From the NCBI GenBank assembly GCA_021159785.1, contig JAGHDU010000144.1, positions 1-7,886 of the forward strand: DNA of 7,886 bases, given 5' to 3'. Below, one piece after another: positions 1 to 5,498 of this stretch. A program made the translations under genes and the position numbers. Under the pieces are notes generated by a model, which saw only the letters and a program-made list of their open reading frames with translations, had not been told where the DNA came from and did no database searches. This DNA comes from Staphylothermus sp. (GTDB lineage Archaea; Thermoproteota; Thermoprotei_A; Sulfolobales; Desulfurococcaceae). Within the stretch, counting starts at the first letter, position 1; every line of letters starts with the position of its first letter.

Positions 1-43
1 GGGTATAAAGAAAGAATACTTCAGCAAGGGCGTTTTTCCTCAT
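1..43 (-). CDS. Possible N-terminus of a further minus-strand gene (partial)
   Basis: An ATG on the minus strand at 43-41 opens a frame that runs off the left edge after 14 codons (MRKNALAEVFFLYT). It begins only 7 nt beyond the stop codon of the DUF1152 gene, the spacing expected of a next gene in the same operon, and its codons (AGG, AAA, GAA, GTA) fit the neighbours. No clear Shine-Dalgarno site precedes it. The fragment is too short to name a family. A plus-strand frame covering the same bases and ending at 60 is a competing reading. Confidence 0.3.
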   Translation of the reverse strand, partial: MRKNALAEVFFLYT

Positions 44-50
44 CTGATAC

Positions 51-1097
51 CTATTCGTGATCTGTTGATTGGTCGGTCATCATCCTCTGTAGTTTTTCTT
101 TGCCGAGTTTCCTTATCTTCAATACGTCGTTATAATTGATTTCTCTCTTATTCATTAATCCATTTCTGATTAAGTCTATTTCAAGATTGTACTCCGTATA
201 TATGCCATGTTTATTTAGTATGGTGTTTGCCTCTTCTAGTGATTGAGTATTATCTACTAGTTGTGCTGGTTTCGATAGTTGATACACGGTGTCTGCTTTC
301 ATTATGAAGGATATCGTATGTATGATATTCACGAGTACTTTTCGTGTACCTAGTCTTATTGGTTTATAACCATGAAAACCCTTAAATGCTAATAATCCCA
401 TCATGCTTGCTTCACTCTTCGCGTATTTGAGTATCTTTTCCAACAACTCGGCATCTTCTCGGGTCATACCATATGCTCCTATGTAGCCTTTTCTAGCAGC
501 TACCATGCTTATTCTTTTCAAAACATATTCTTGTCCAAGCTCGCCATCGCTTCCCGGCGAATGTACTATTAGTAGTGAATCAGGTATGTGTTTTAGAGCC
601 GCTAGACACATAGAGTCAGCTAGTGGACTCCAAAGATTTTCTTCGGCCCCCTCGGCTAGTACGTCTCCTCCTACATCGACTCCAATAACTTTGGTGTATC
701 CTTTATTCTGTATAACTTTGTTTATTCCCTTAACGAGGCCTTTAACGCCTCTCCATAGGTCTAAAACTACTATGTTTTCGTTGAGTGCTTTTGACACGTT
801 AGCTGCTTGAAACTCTATGTATTTATCGCCTCTCTTCGCTATTGTTTCCCCATTAATTACTGCATAGTAATCTTGTTTTTCCACAAGGTTAATGAGTTCT
901 TCTAGCTTTACAGGACCTGGGATCGGGTCGTATACGAATCTCTCCCAAACAATAGCAGCTATCCCTGTCTTATATCCTACTCTTCTTAGAGCATATGCTA
1001 GCATAGCGGCAGAAATTACGTCTCCGCCGCCACCAATACCAATTACTAGGATTTGGTCTTTCTTATCAAAGACATTAATCAATATAGTTACACCCAT
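51..1097 (-). CDS. DUF1152 family protein, function unknown
   Basis: This encodes about 348 residues from the ATG at 1097-1095. The open frame continues upstream to 1235, but that stretch lies inside the divergent kinase gene, and its translation is low-complexity and not protein-like, so I reject it. Recognisable features of the archaeal DUF1152 family are a glycine-rich loop GIGGGGD at residues 20-26 after a beta strand, the DPIPGP motif near 57-62, GVDVGGD near 139-145, SPLADS near 157-162 and SPGSDGEL near 180-187. The Gly-rich loop directly after a hydrophobic strand suggests a Rossmann-like nucleotide-binding fold, which is an inference. No signal peptide or membrane helix is expected with this start. 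The role is unknown to me. It sits head-to-head with the kinase gene across a short AT-rich promoter region. Family assignment is from remembered motifs; the enzymatic function is not known. Confidence 0.75.
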   Translation of the reverse strand: MGVTILINVFDKKDQILVIGIGGGGDVISAAMLAYALRRVGYKTGIAAIVWERFVYDPIPGPVKLEELINLVEKQDYYAVINGETIAKRGDKYIEFQAANVSKALNENIVVLDLWRGVKGLVKGINKVIQNKGYTKVIGVDVGGDVLAEGAEENLWSPLADSMCLAALKHIPDSLLIVHSPGSDGELGQEYVLKRISMVAARKGYIGAYGMTREDAELLEKILKYAKSEASMMGLLAFKGFHGYKPIRLGTRKVLVNIIHTISFIMKADTVYQLSKPAQLVDNTQSLEEANTILNKHGIYTEYNLEIDLIRNGLMNKREINYNDVLKIRKLGKEKLQRMMTDQSTDHE

Positions 1098-1164
1098 TAA
1101 ACTGATTATCAATAACAATATTTGATTAACAATAAAGAATTTTAGTTTACATGGTGAACATGGA
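1098..1164. promoter_or_regulatory. Divergent promoter region between DUF1152 and kinase genes
   Basis: This 67-bp AT-rich spacer must hold the promoters for both outward-facing genes. The self-complementary core AATATT at 1118-1123, flanked as CAATATTTG, lies about 22-29 nt upstream of the DUF1152 ATG, as expected for a leaderless archaeal transcript. On the plus strand the same core would place a start near 1145, leaving a short leader with a GGTGA Shine-Dalgarno site at 1153-1157. Neither TATA match is strong, and the assignments are positional inferences. Confidence 0.35.
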
Positions 1165-1167
1165 TTG
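1153..1167 (+). promoter_or_regulatory. Shine-Dalgarno site and TTG start of the kinase gene
   Basis: GGTGA at 1153-1157 matches the archaeal anti-Shine-Dalgarno sequence and lies 7 nt before the TTG at 1165. The nearby ATGs at 1151 and 1160 are out of frame, so TTG is the only reasonable start that keeps the P-loop near the N-terminus, as in the family. Confidence 0.6.
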
Positions 1168-1764
1168 GGTAAAGCAATAGTTATCACAGGAACCCCGGGG
1201 ACTGGCAAAACAAGTGTTGCCAGAGCCCTTGCCAAGCTTCTTGGAGTAAAGCATATTGATTTAAGTAGTTATGCTATCGAGAAAGGCTTTATCACTGAAT
1301 ATGATGCCGAAAGACATACATATGTTATTGATGAAGAACGTCTCGTAAAGAAAATTGTAATGATAATCAAGAACACTCCAGGCTATGTAATAATAGATAC
1401 TCATTACCCAGAAATTATACCATGTGAACTGATCGAATACGTATTCGTGTTAAGGACGCATCCACGGGTATTGGAAGAAAGATTAAGGAATAAGGGCTGG
1501 CCGGATAGGAAAGTTAAAGAAAACGTTATGGCCGAGATCCTGTCTGTTGTATTGTCTAATATTTTGAATGCTTGTAGCAATGTTGAAGTATATGAAATCG
1601 ATACAACAAATAGAGATCCAGTGGAAGTTGCAGAGGAAATACTAGGGATTATTAAGGGGGTTAAGAAACCTAGTTCAAGGATAAAAATAGATTGGTTATC
1701 CGCGCTTTCGCAAGAAGATATAGCATACTATGAAAGTTATGGGGAAAGTGTGAGTAATGAGTAG
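1165..1764 (+). CDS. Fap7/AK6 (hCINAP)-type adenylate kinase, ribosome-assembly NTPase
   Basis: This 199-residue protein begins with a TTG. Its P-loop GTPGTGKT is at residues 9-16. It is followed by the AK6/Fap7 order of motifs: an acidic DEERLVKK segment near 56-63, the Asp-x-His motif (D78, H80) at the end of a strand, the VLRTHPRVLEERL segment near 95-107 with the short LID after it, and a KENVMAEI helix near 118-125. This matches the layout of human AK6 (about 172 residues), with some 25 extra C-terminal residues. The family combines adenylate kinase and ATPase activity. In eukaryotes it acts with ribosomal protein uS11 (Rps14) in late small-subunit rRNA maturation, and archaeal homologues also bind uS11. 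It is first in an operon and overlaps the GTPase gene by 8 nt. A plain metabolic adenylate kinase is less likely, because the usual longer AMP-binding and LID regions are absent. Confidence 0.85.
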   Translation: MGKAIVITGTPGTGKTSVARALAKLLGVKHIDLSSYAIEKGFITEYDAERHTYVIDEERLVKKIVMIIKNTPGYVIIDTHYPEIIPCELIEYVFVLRTHPRVLEERLRNKGWPDRKVKENVMAEILSVVLSNILNACSNVEVYEIDTTNRDPVEVAEEILGIIKGVKKPSSRIKIDWLSALSQEDIAYYESYGESVSNE

Positions 1765-2563
1765 GGGATTCATACTAGCTGGTTGGAGCGATCTTAAGAG
1801 AGTCGTTATGAGAGCTGATGTTGTACTTGAAGTACTTGATGCTAGGGATCCATTGAATACTATGAGTAAAAAATTGGAGCGGATAGTAAATGAGCTTGGT
1901 AGAGAATTAATACTTGTCCTCAACAAGAGCGATCTTGTACCAAGAAGTATTGTGGAGGAATGGGTTAGATTATTCAGGGATCGAGGATATAACGCTGTAT
2001 ATATTGCTGCAACGAAACATATGGGTACAAAAGTTCTGAGAAGAAAGATCAAAGAAGTAGCTCCAGCCTTACCAGTAATAGTAGCAGTCGCTGGATACCC
2101 CAAGACAGGAAAATCTTCAATAATAAATGCTCTAAAGGGTAGACACTCAGCATCGACAAGCCCAATACCTGGCAGTCCAGGTTATACTCATCATGTTCAA
2201 CTCTATCGGGTAGAGAAAAACATCCTCATGCTCGATACTCCAGGTATAATACCTATAGAAGGATCCGGTCTTGAAAGAATCATTAGGGGTTTAAGCCCAG
2301 AACAACTAGACGACCCAGTTCCCCCAGCTGTCGAGCTCATTAAGAGAATCATGTACCATGTTCCAAATGCTTTTATTAGAGCATATGGTATCACTGAGAA
2401 AGACCCATATATGATCCTTGAAGAACTTGCCAAGAAAAGAGGATGGTTCTATAAGAAGACTAAGGAGCCTTTAATAGAAGAAGCAGCAAGAACAATTATT
2501 AGAGACTATCATCGTGGAAAAATACCTTTCTATGTAAAACCATTGGTGCATAGCTATGTCTAG
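1757..2563 (+). CDS. Circularly permuted GTPase, RbgA/YlqF-Nog2 type
   Basis: This 268-residue protein has GTPase motifs in permuted order, the hallmark of the YlqF/RbgA-Nog2-MTG1 group. They are DARDP at 28-32, G4 NKSD at 56-59, a G5-like AATK at 84-87, then G1 GYPKTGKS at 113-120, a G2 threonine in PGYTHH near 141-146 and G3 DTPG at 160-163. A helical C-terminal region (about 180-268) follows, in the position of the RNA-binding domain of RbgA. Family members drive late large-subunit ribosome assembly, and this one is probably a cytoplasmic assembly factor acting on the 50S subunit. The start ATG overlaps the kinase stop in ATGAGTAG, which suggests translational coupling. An oddity is that the usual Asn of the PNVGKS P-loop is Lys here. 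The exact subfamily (RbgA or Nog2-like) cannot be decided by eye. Confidence 0.85.
   Translation: MSRGFILAGWSDLKRVVMRADVVLEVLDARDPLNTMSKKLERIVNELGRELILVLNKSDLVPRSIVEEWVRLFRDRGYNAVYIAATKHMGTKVLRRKIKEVAPALPVIVAVAGYPKTGKSSIINALKGRHSASTSPIPGSPGYTHHVQLYRVEKNILMLDTPGIIPIEGSGLERIIRGLSPEQLDDPVPPAVELIKRIMYHVPNAFIRAYGITEKDPYMILEELAKKRGWFYKKTKEPLIEEAARTIIRDYHRGKIPFYVKPLVHSYV
2545..2558 (+). promoter_or_regulatory. Shine-Dalgarno site for the E1-like gene
   Basis: GGTG at 2545-2548 lies 7 nt before the ATG at 2556, inside the end of the GTPase gene. It supports this start and independent ribosome recruitment alongside coupling through the 8-nt overlap. Confidence 0.5.
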
Positions 2564-3290
2564 TAGGTTAACCAAAGAAGAGATTGAAAGGTATAGTAGG
2601 CAAATAATGGTATTTGGTGAAGAAGGGCAAGTAAAGCTTAAGTCGTCAACTGTGCTTGTAGCAGGAGTAGGAGGTTTAGGCTCACCAGTTTCATATTATC
2701 TTGTAGCTGCTGGTATCGGGAAACTCATAATTATAGATGAAGGTGTAGTTGAGCTAAGCAATTTACAGAGACAGATCCTTTATACAGTAGATGATATTGG
2801 GAAACCAAAAGTATTTGTTGCAGCTGAGAGACTAAGAAAGCTTAATCCTAATGTAGAAATAGTCCCTGTACATGAAAGAATAACGGAAGAATTATTAGAG
2901 AAATATATTAAAGACGTGGATGTCGTTGTTGATGCTTTGGATAATTGGGAGACACGAATTATTCTCGATAAAGTATGTTATAGAAACAATAAACCATTCG
3001 TTCATGCCGGCGTTGAGGGTTTCTATGGGCAAATGACTTTCATAATTCCTGGCAAAACGCCTTGTTTGAGGTGTATTTTCCCTATACATAAACAAGGAGA
3101 AAAAAGAACTATCCCTATTGTCTCGACAACGCCTGGTATACTGGGTGTATTGGAAGCCAATGAGGTTTTAAAGTATATTCTTGGAATGGGAGAAGTATTA
3201 GCGAATAAACTATTGATTTATAATGGATTGTATAATATGTTTGAAATAATTGAGATCAAGACTGATAACTGTAAAATATGTTATGAATGA
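2556..3290 (+). CDS. ThiF/MoeB/HesA-family E1-like adenylyltransferase
   Basis: This 244-residue protein has the E1-like layout: ERYSRQI at 11-17 (Arg finger region), nucleotide-binding loop GVGGLGSP at 37-44, D61 ending the second strand, SNLQRQ at 68-73, KPK at 83-85, and ALDN at 127-130. Two zinc-binding pairs, C170/C173 (CLRC) and C239/C242 (CKIC), match MoeB and ThiF. The family adenylates the C-terminal glycine of beta-grasp proteins for molybdopterin or thiamine synthesis, tRNA thiolation, or protein conjugation (UbaA-SAMP in haloarchaea). The catalytic cysteine usually found before the PGviG-like segment is not seen: the stretch 183-195 (KRTIPIVSTTPGI) has none. There is no rhodanese domain. 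It is the third gene of the operon and converges on two GG-ending small proteins, its likely substrates. The cellular pathway cannot be named from sequence. Confidence 0.88.
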   Translation: MSSRLTKEEIERYSRQIMVFGEEGQVKLKSSTVLVAGVGGLGSPVSYYLVAAGIGKLIIIDEGVVELSNLQRQILYTVDDIGKPKVFVAAERLRKLNPNVEIVPVHERITEELLEKYIKDVDVVVDALDNWETRIILDKVCYRNNKPFVHAGVEGFYGQMTFIIPGKTPCLRCIFPIHKQGEKRTIPIVSTTPGILGVLEANEVLKYILGMGEVLANKLLIYNGLYNMFEIIEIKTDNCKICYE

Positions 3291-3298
3291 ATTTAGAA

Positions 3299-3565
3299 CT
3301 AGCCACCCATTTCCGGTGTTGTGAAAACCACTCTATCGCCATCCTTAAGTCTATAATCTAGTTCATCTACTGGTTTTCCATTTACGAAAATAGCGAATAC
3401 TAGTCTCCCGGTCATCACTCCTTCATAGAATCTTCTACTTAGTTTTTCACCAATTTCTTTAATGAGGTCTCTGAGGGTTGCTCCTTCTGGTAACTCGAAT
3501 CCATGGATATGTTTACCCACGACATCTCCTGCTCTTGCTAGAAAAACAGTTTTTACACATATCAT
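3299..3565 (-). CDS. MoaD-like beta-grasp protein ending in Gly-Gly
   Basis: This 88-residue protein shows the MoaD/ubiquitin-like pattern: a first strand MICVKTVFLARA, a second around HGFELPEGA (21-29), a helix from TLRDLIKEIGEKL (30-42), a strand RLVFAIFVNGKPV (54-66), then DGDRVVFTTPEMGG at 75-88 with the C-terminal Gly-Gly exposed. MoaD proteins are adenylated at this glycine by MoeB-type E1s and carry thiocarboxylate for molybdopterin synthesis. Related archaeal SAMPs can also be conjugated to lysines. No molybdopterin genes are visible nearby, so which role applies is open. It follows the ThiS-like gene by only 2 nt (TAG CA ATG) and its stop lies 8 nt from that of the convergent E1 gene, which is the probable activating enzyme. 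Confidence 0.8.
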   Translation of the reverse strand: MICVKTVFLARAGDVVGKHIHGFELPEGATLRDLIKEIGEKLSRRFYEGVMTGRLVFAIFVNGKPVDELDYRLKDGDRVVFTTPEMGG

Positions 3566-3567
3566 TG

Positions 3568-3834
3568 CTATCCGCCTACTCCTTGTCTAATTACTACAAC
3601 CTTGTTATTTGGCTTTATTATGTATTCCTCATCTTCTATAAGCTTTCCATCAACAATAATAGCTAGGGATTCTATATCATCTACATCGAGCATTTCAATA
3701 AGTTCTTTTACTTTTAGCTCGTTTCTATCTATTTTTATTGTTTTTCTATCTGGGAGAAGCTTTATAGTGATCATATTATCAGCAACGATCAGTATATATT
3801 CCCTTGTTTCGTCATAATTATTATTAGAGTGCAT
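3568..3834 (-). CDS. ThiS/Urm1/SAMP-like beta-grasp protein ending in Gly-Gly
   Basis: This encodes 88 residues from the ATG at 3834. The beta-grasp core starts near residue 22 (ITIKLLPDRKTIKID), followed by helix KVKELIEMLD (41-50), strand LAIIVDGKLI (57-66), EYIIKPNNKVVVIRQ (70-84) and the C-terminal VGG. The pattern resembles ThiS and archaeal SAMP proteins, small sulfur carriers or modifiers activated by an E1 at the last glycine. The first 20 residues (polar, then YILIVADN) are extra to the fold. An in-frame ATG at 3774-3772 would give a 68-residue protein of normal ThiS size. It is the first gene of a two-gene operon with the MoaD-like gene and shares its upstream region with the DUF432 gene. 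Whether it works in thiamine, tRNA thiolation or protein tagging cannot be told here. Confidence 0.75.
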   Translation of the reverse strand: MHSNNNYDETREYILIVADNMITIKLLPDRKTIKIDRNELKVKELIEMLDVDDIESLAIIVDGKLIEDEEYIIKPNNKVVVIRQGVGG

Positions 3835-3882
3835 TTATAATGCTAACTCTAGAATGCTTTTCCCAGTAAGAGGTCTGTTTAA
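3833..3882 (+). promoter_or_regulatory. TATA box and leader of the DUF432-mscS operon
   Basis: ATTTATAA at 3833-3840 is a good archaeal TATA box. It predicts a start about 25 nt downstream, near 3864, followed by GAGGT at 3870-3874, 8 nt before the GTG start. The AT-rich box also reads TTATAAAT on the other strand, directly at the ATG of the ThiS-like gene. If used in that direction it would start transcription near 3810, inside the long form of that gene. Confidence 0.55.
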
Positions 3883-4602
3883 GTGGCGACAGGATACGGT
3901 GTATTTGAAGATAAAGTTGTTATAGGAAATTATAGTGTTGAATTAGAGAAAATAGAAGAAGGCGTTATTAGGTATAAACGCTTTCACAACGATGAATTAG
4001 TTGTTTCTAAGACCTTATTTAAGCCGACTAGGTTTGAAATAGTACCATTTTATCCCATCTTTCTTCCTGAACGTTTTACAAATTATATATTGATTAAACT
4101 TGATGAAAGAGTCCATGTCCATGGTAAGGGTGAAGCATTAATATATGTTGAGATGCCAGTTGATATAGCTGTGTATGTGTATGGTCCGTATAGAAAGTTT
4201 AGTATAGTAGATGTCTTTACGCTCAACGAGGTTAAATACGCTTTATATGGTGTTCCAGACCGTGGAATTATCGCGAGATATGCTGTATCTCATCCTTACA
4301 CCTTTATCCCAGAACCTGAATTGGGGAAAGCAACTGTCCTCATAAACATTAGGAATAGGTATGACGACTGGGTTGAAGTTGGGAAAATTTTACTTGATGC
4401 ACACATTCTACGCTTATTCTATGTCCCTAACACTTGGAACGCGTATACACAAGCCATTACTATGGCGGTTAATTCACCTGTTACAGCAACGATCTATTAT
4501 GGTAGAAGGATTGAGCCAAAAGCGAGAAGAATTCATGATCCACCAGATTTAAGGCCTCCAAGGATAATGGCTAAAACCGAGATGTTGTGGGGGATTAAAT
4601 AA
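3883..4602 (+). CDS. DUF432 family protein
   Basis: This 239-residue protein starts at a GTG supported by GAGGT 8 nt upstream. It is rich in predicted beta strands with no membrane helix. Segments that recall the archaeal DUF432 family are the FEIVPFYPIFLPERFTNYI stretch near 51-69, VEMPVDIAVYVYG near 89-101, YGVPDRGIIARY near 122-133 and a NIRNRYDDWVEVGKI block near 155-169. The C-terminus is basic and proline-rich (EPKARR, PPDLRPPRI near 211-228). Its function is unknown. It is followed after 2 nt by the MscS channel gene, and I recall DUF432 genes lying beside MscS-type channels in other archaea. A role as a cytosolic partner or regulator of the channel is therefore the natural guess, but it is an inference from context only. 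Confidence 0.7.
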   Translation: MATGYGVFEDKVVIGNYSVELEKIEEGVIRYKRFHNDELVVSKTLFKPTRFEIVPFYPIFLPERFTNYILIKLDERVHVHGKGEALIYVEMPVDIAVYVYGPYRKFSIVDVFTLNEVKYALYGVPDRGIIARYAVSHPYTFIPEPELGKATVLINIRNRYDDWVEVGKILLDAHILRLFYVPNTWNAYTQAITMAVNSPVTATIYYGRRIEPKARRIHDPPDLRPPRIMAKTEMLWGIK

Positions 4603-4607
4603 TTATG
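4589..4607 (+). promoter_or_regulatory. Shine-Dalgarno site for the MscS gene
   Basis: GGGGGAT at 4589-4595, inside the end of the DUF432 gene, lies 9 nt before the ATG at 4605. It supports that start and shows the channel is translated from the same transcript. Confidence 0.5.
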
Positions 4608-5498
4608 GATGGTCTTAACTTATCGAACATTGTAGGGATTGTTGGAGAGATAAATGTTCTAAGAATAATGTTCTCCATAGTATTAATCATTGTAGGAGTT
4701 TTTGTTGCATCCCTTCTACGTATGTTGCTTTACAAACTGTTCATTAGGTTTTTCCCAGAACCTACTAGTAGGAACGTTTCTCGAGCTATATACTACATTG
4801 TTATATTTGTTATCGGTGTTACCGCTTTAGGGTATCTAGGCATAGATTTAACTGGTTTCATGGTCGCTGGTGGTATAATCGGTATTATCCTCGGTTTTGC
4901 TCTCCAAAGCACAACAGCTAATCTCTTCTCGGGGTTATTCATCTACTGGGAAAAACCATTCAAACCAGGTGATTTAGTCAGAATAGGAAATGTTGAGGGT
5001 TGGGTTACGGATTTAACAGTTATGTCAACAAAGATTGTTGGTTTTGATGGAGTCAAAGTAAGGATCCCCAATAGAACTGTTTTCGAGTCTCTGATCAGTA
5101 ATTATTATGCTACAAGGGTTCGTAGAATAGAATTCGTTGTAGGCATCGCCTATAAAGAGGATGCTGAGAAAGCATATGAGGTCCTGCACGAAGTTGTTAA
5201 GAAACATCCACTTGTGCTTGTGGAGCCAGAGCCAGATATCTTTGTATATGAACTCGGTGATAGTGGAGTTAACATTCTTGTAAGAGTATGGGTTCCTTCT
5301 AGATGGGATCTAACATATAGGGTTATGAAGGATCTCTTATGGTCTATGAAGAAAGCTTTAACAGAACATGGAATAGAGATACCGTTTATTCAGAACGATG
5401 TATGGTTTAGAACGCCGCTTAGAGTTAGGATTGAGGGAGTCGAAGGCTTAAATATTAGTAGTGAACGAGGACAGAAGAAGGGCTGGAGAAAAGGCTAA
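4605..5498 (+). CDS. MscS-family small-conductance mechanosensitive channel
   Basis: This 297-residue protein has three predicted membrane helices: about 20-45, 61-79 and the pore helix about 84-113. The pore region AGGIIGIILGFALQSTTANL leads into FSGLFIYWEKPFKPGDLVRI (109-127). This is the MscS signature of a Gly/Ala-rich TM3 followed by the beta domain with the PFKPGD motif. The cytoplasmic cage continues through GWVTDLTVMSTKI, RIPNRTVF (153-160), and the alpha/beta domain ending in the IPF motif at 259-261. The C-terminal tail (about 280-297) is basic. Members are homoheptameric channels in the cytoplasmic membrane that open under tension and release solutes during osmotic downshock. The size is close to E. 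coli MscS (286). It is co-transcribed with DUF432. Its stop TAA overlaps the stop TAG of tmcA on the other strand. Confidence 0.92.
   Translation: MDGLNLSNIVGIVGEINVLRIMFSIVLIIVGVFVASLLRMLLYKLFIRFFPEPTSRNVSRAIYYIVIFVIGVTALGYLGIDLTGFMVAGGIIGIILGFALQSTTANLFSGLFIYWEKPFKPGDLVRIGNVEGWVTDLTVMSTKIVGFDGVKVRIPNRTVFESLISNYYATRVRRIEFVVGIAYKEDAEKAYEVLHEVVKKHPLVLVEPEPDIFVYELGDSGVNILVRVWVPSRWDLTYRVMKDLLWSMKKALTEHGIEIPFIQNDVWFRTPLRVRIEGVEGLNISSERGQKKGWRKG

Noticed and set aside
1..60. Plus-strand frame ending in TGA at 58-60 (GYKERILQQGRF then a Ser-rich tail)
   Set aside because: It could be the 3' end of a convergent gene, but its codon choice (CGT, GGG, TCG) fits less well than the minus-strand frame, and twenty codons cannot decide it.
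505..810. Plus-strand frame opposite the DUF1152 gene
   Set aside because: It is antisense to a conserved coding region and has low-complexity Ser/Pro content.
1098..1235. Upstream extension of the DUF1152 frame by 46 codons
   Set aside because: It runs through the kinase start and P-loop region on the opposite strand, gives an unlikely peptide, and the ATG at 1097 places the Gly-rich loop at the expected distance.
1696..2103. Minus-strand open frame of 135 codons opposite the kinase and GTPase genes
   Set aside because: It is a shadow of two clearly recognised plus-strand genes; the translation is Ser/Thr/Leu-rich with no family resemblance.
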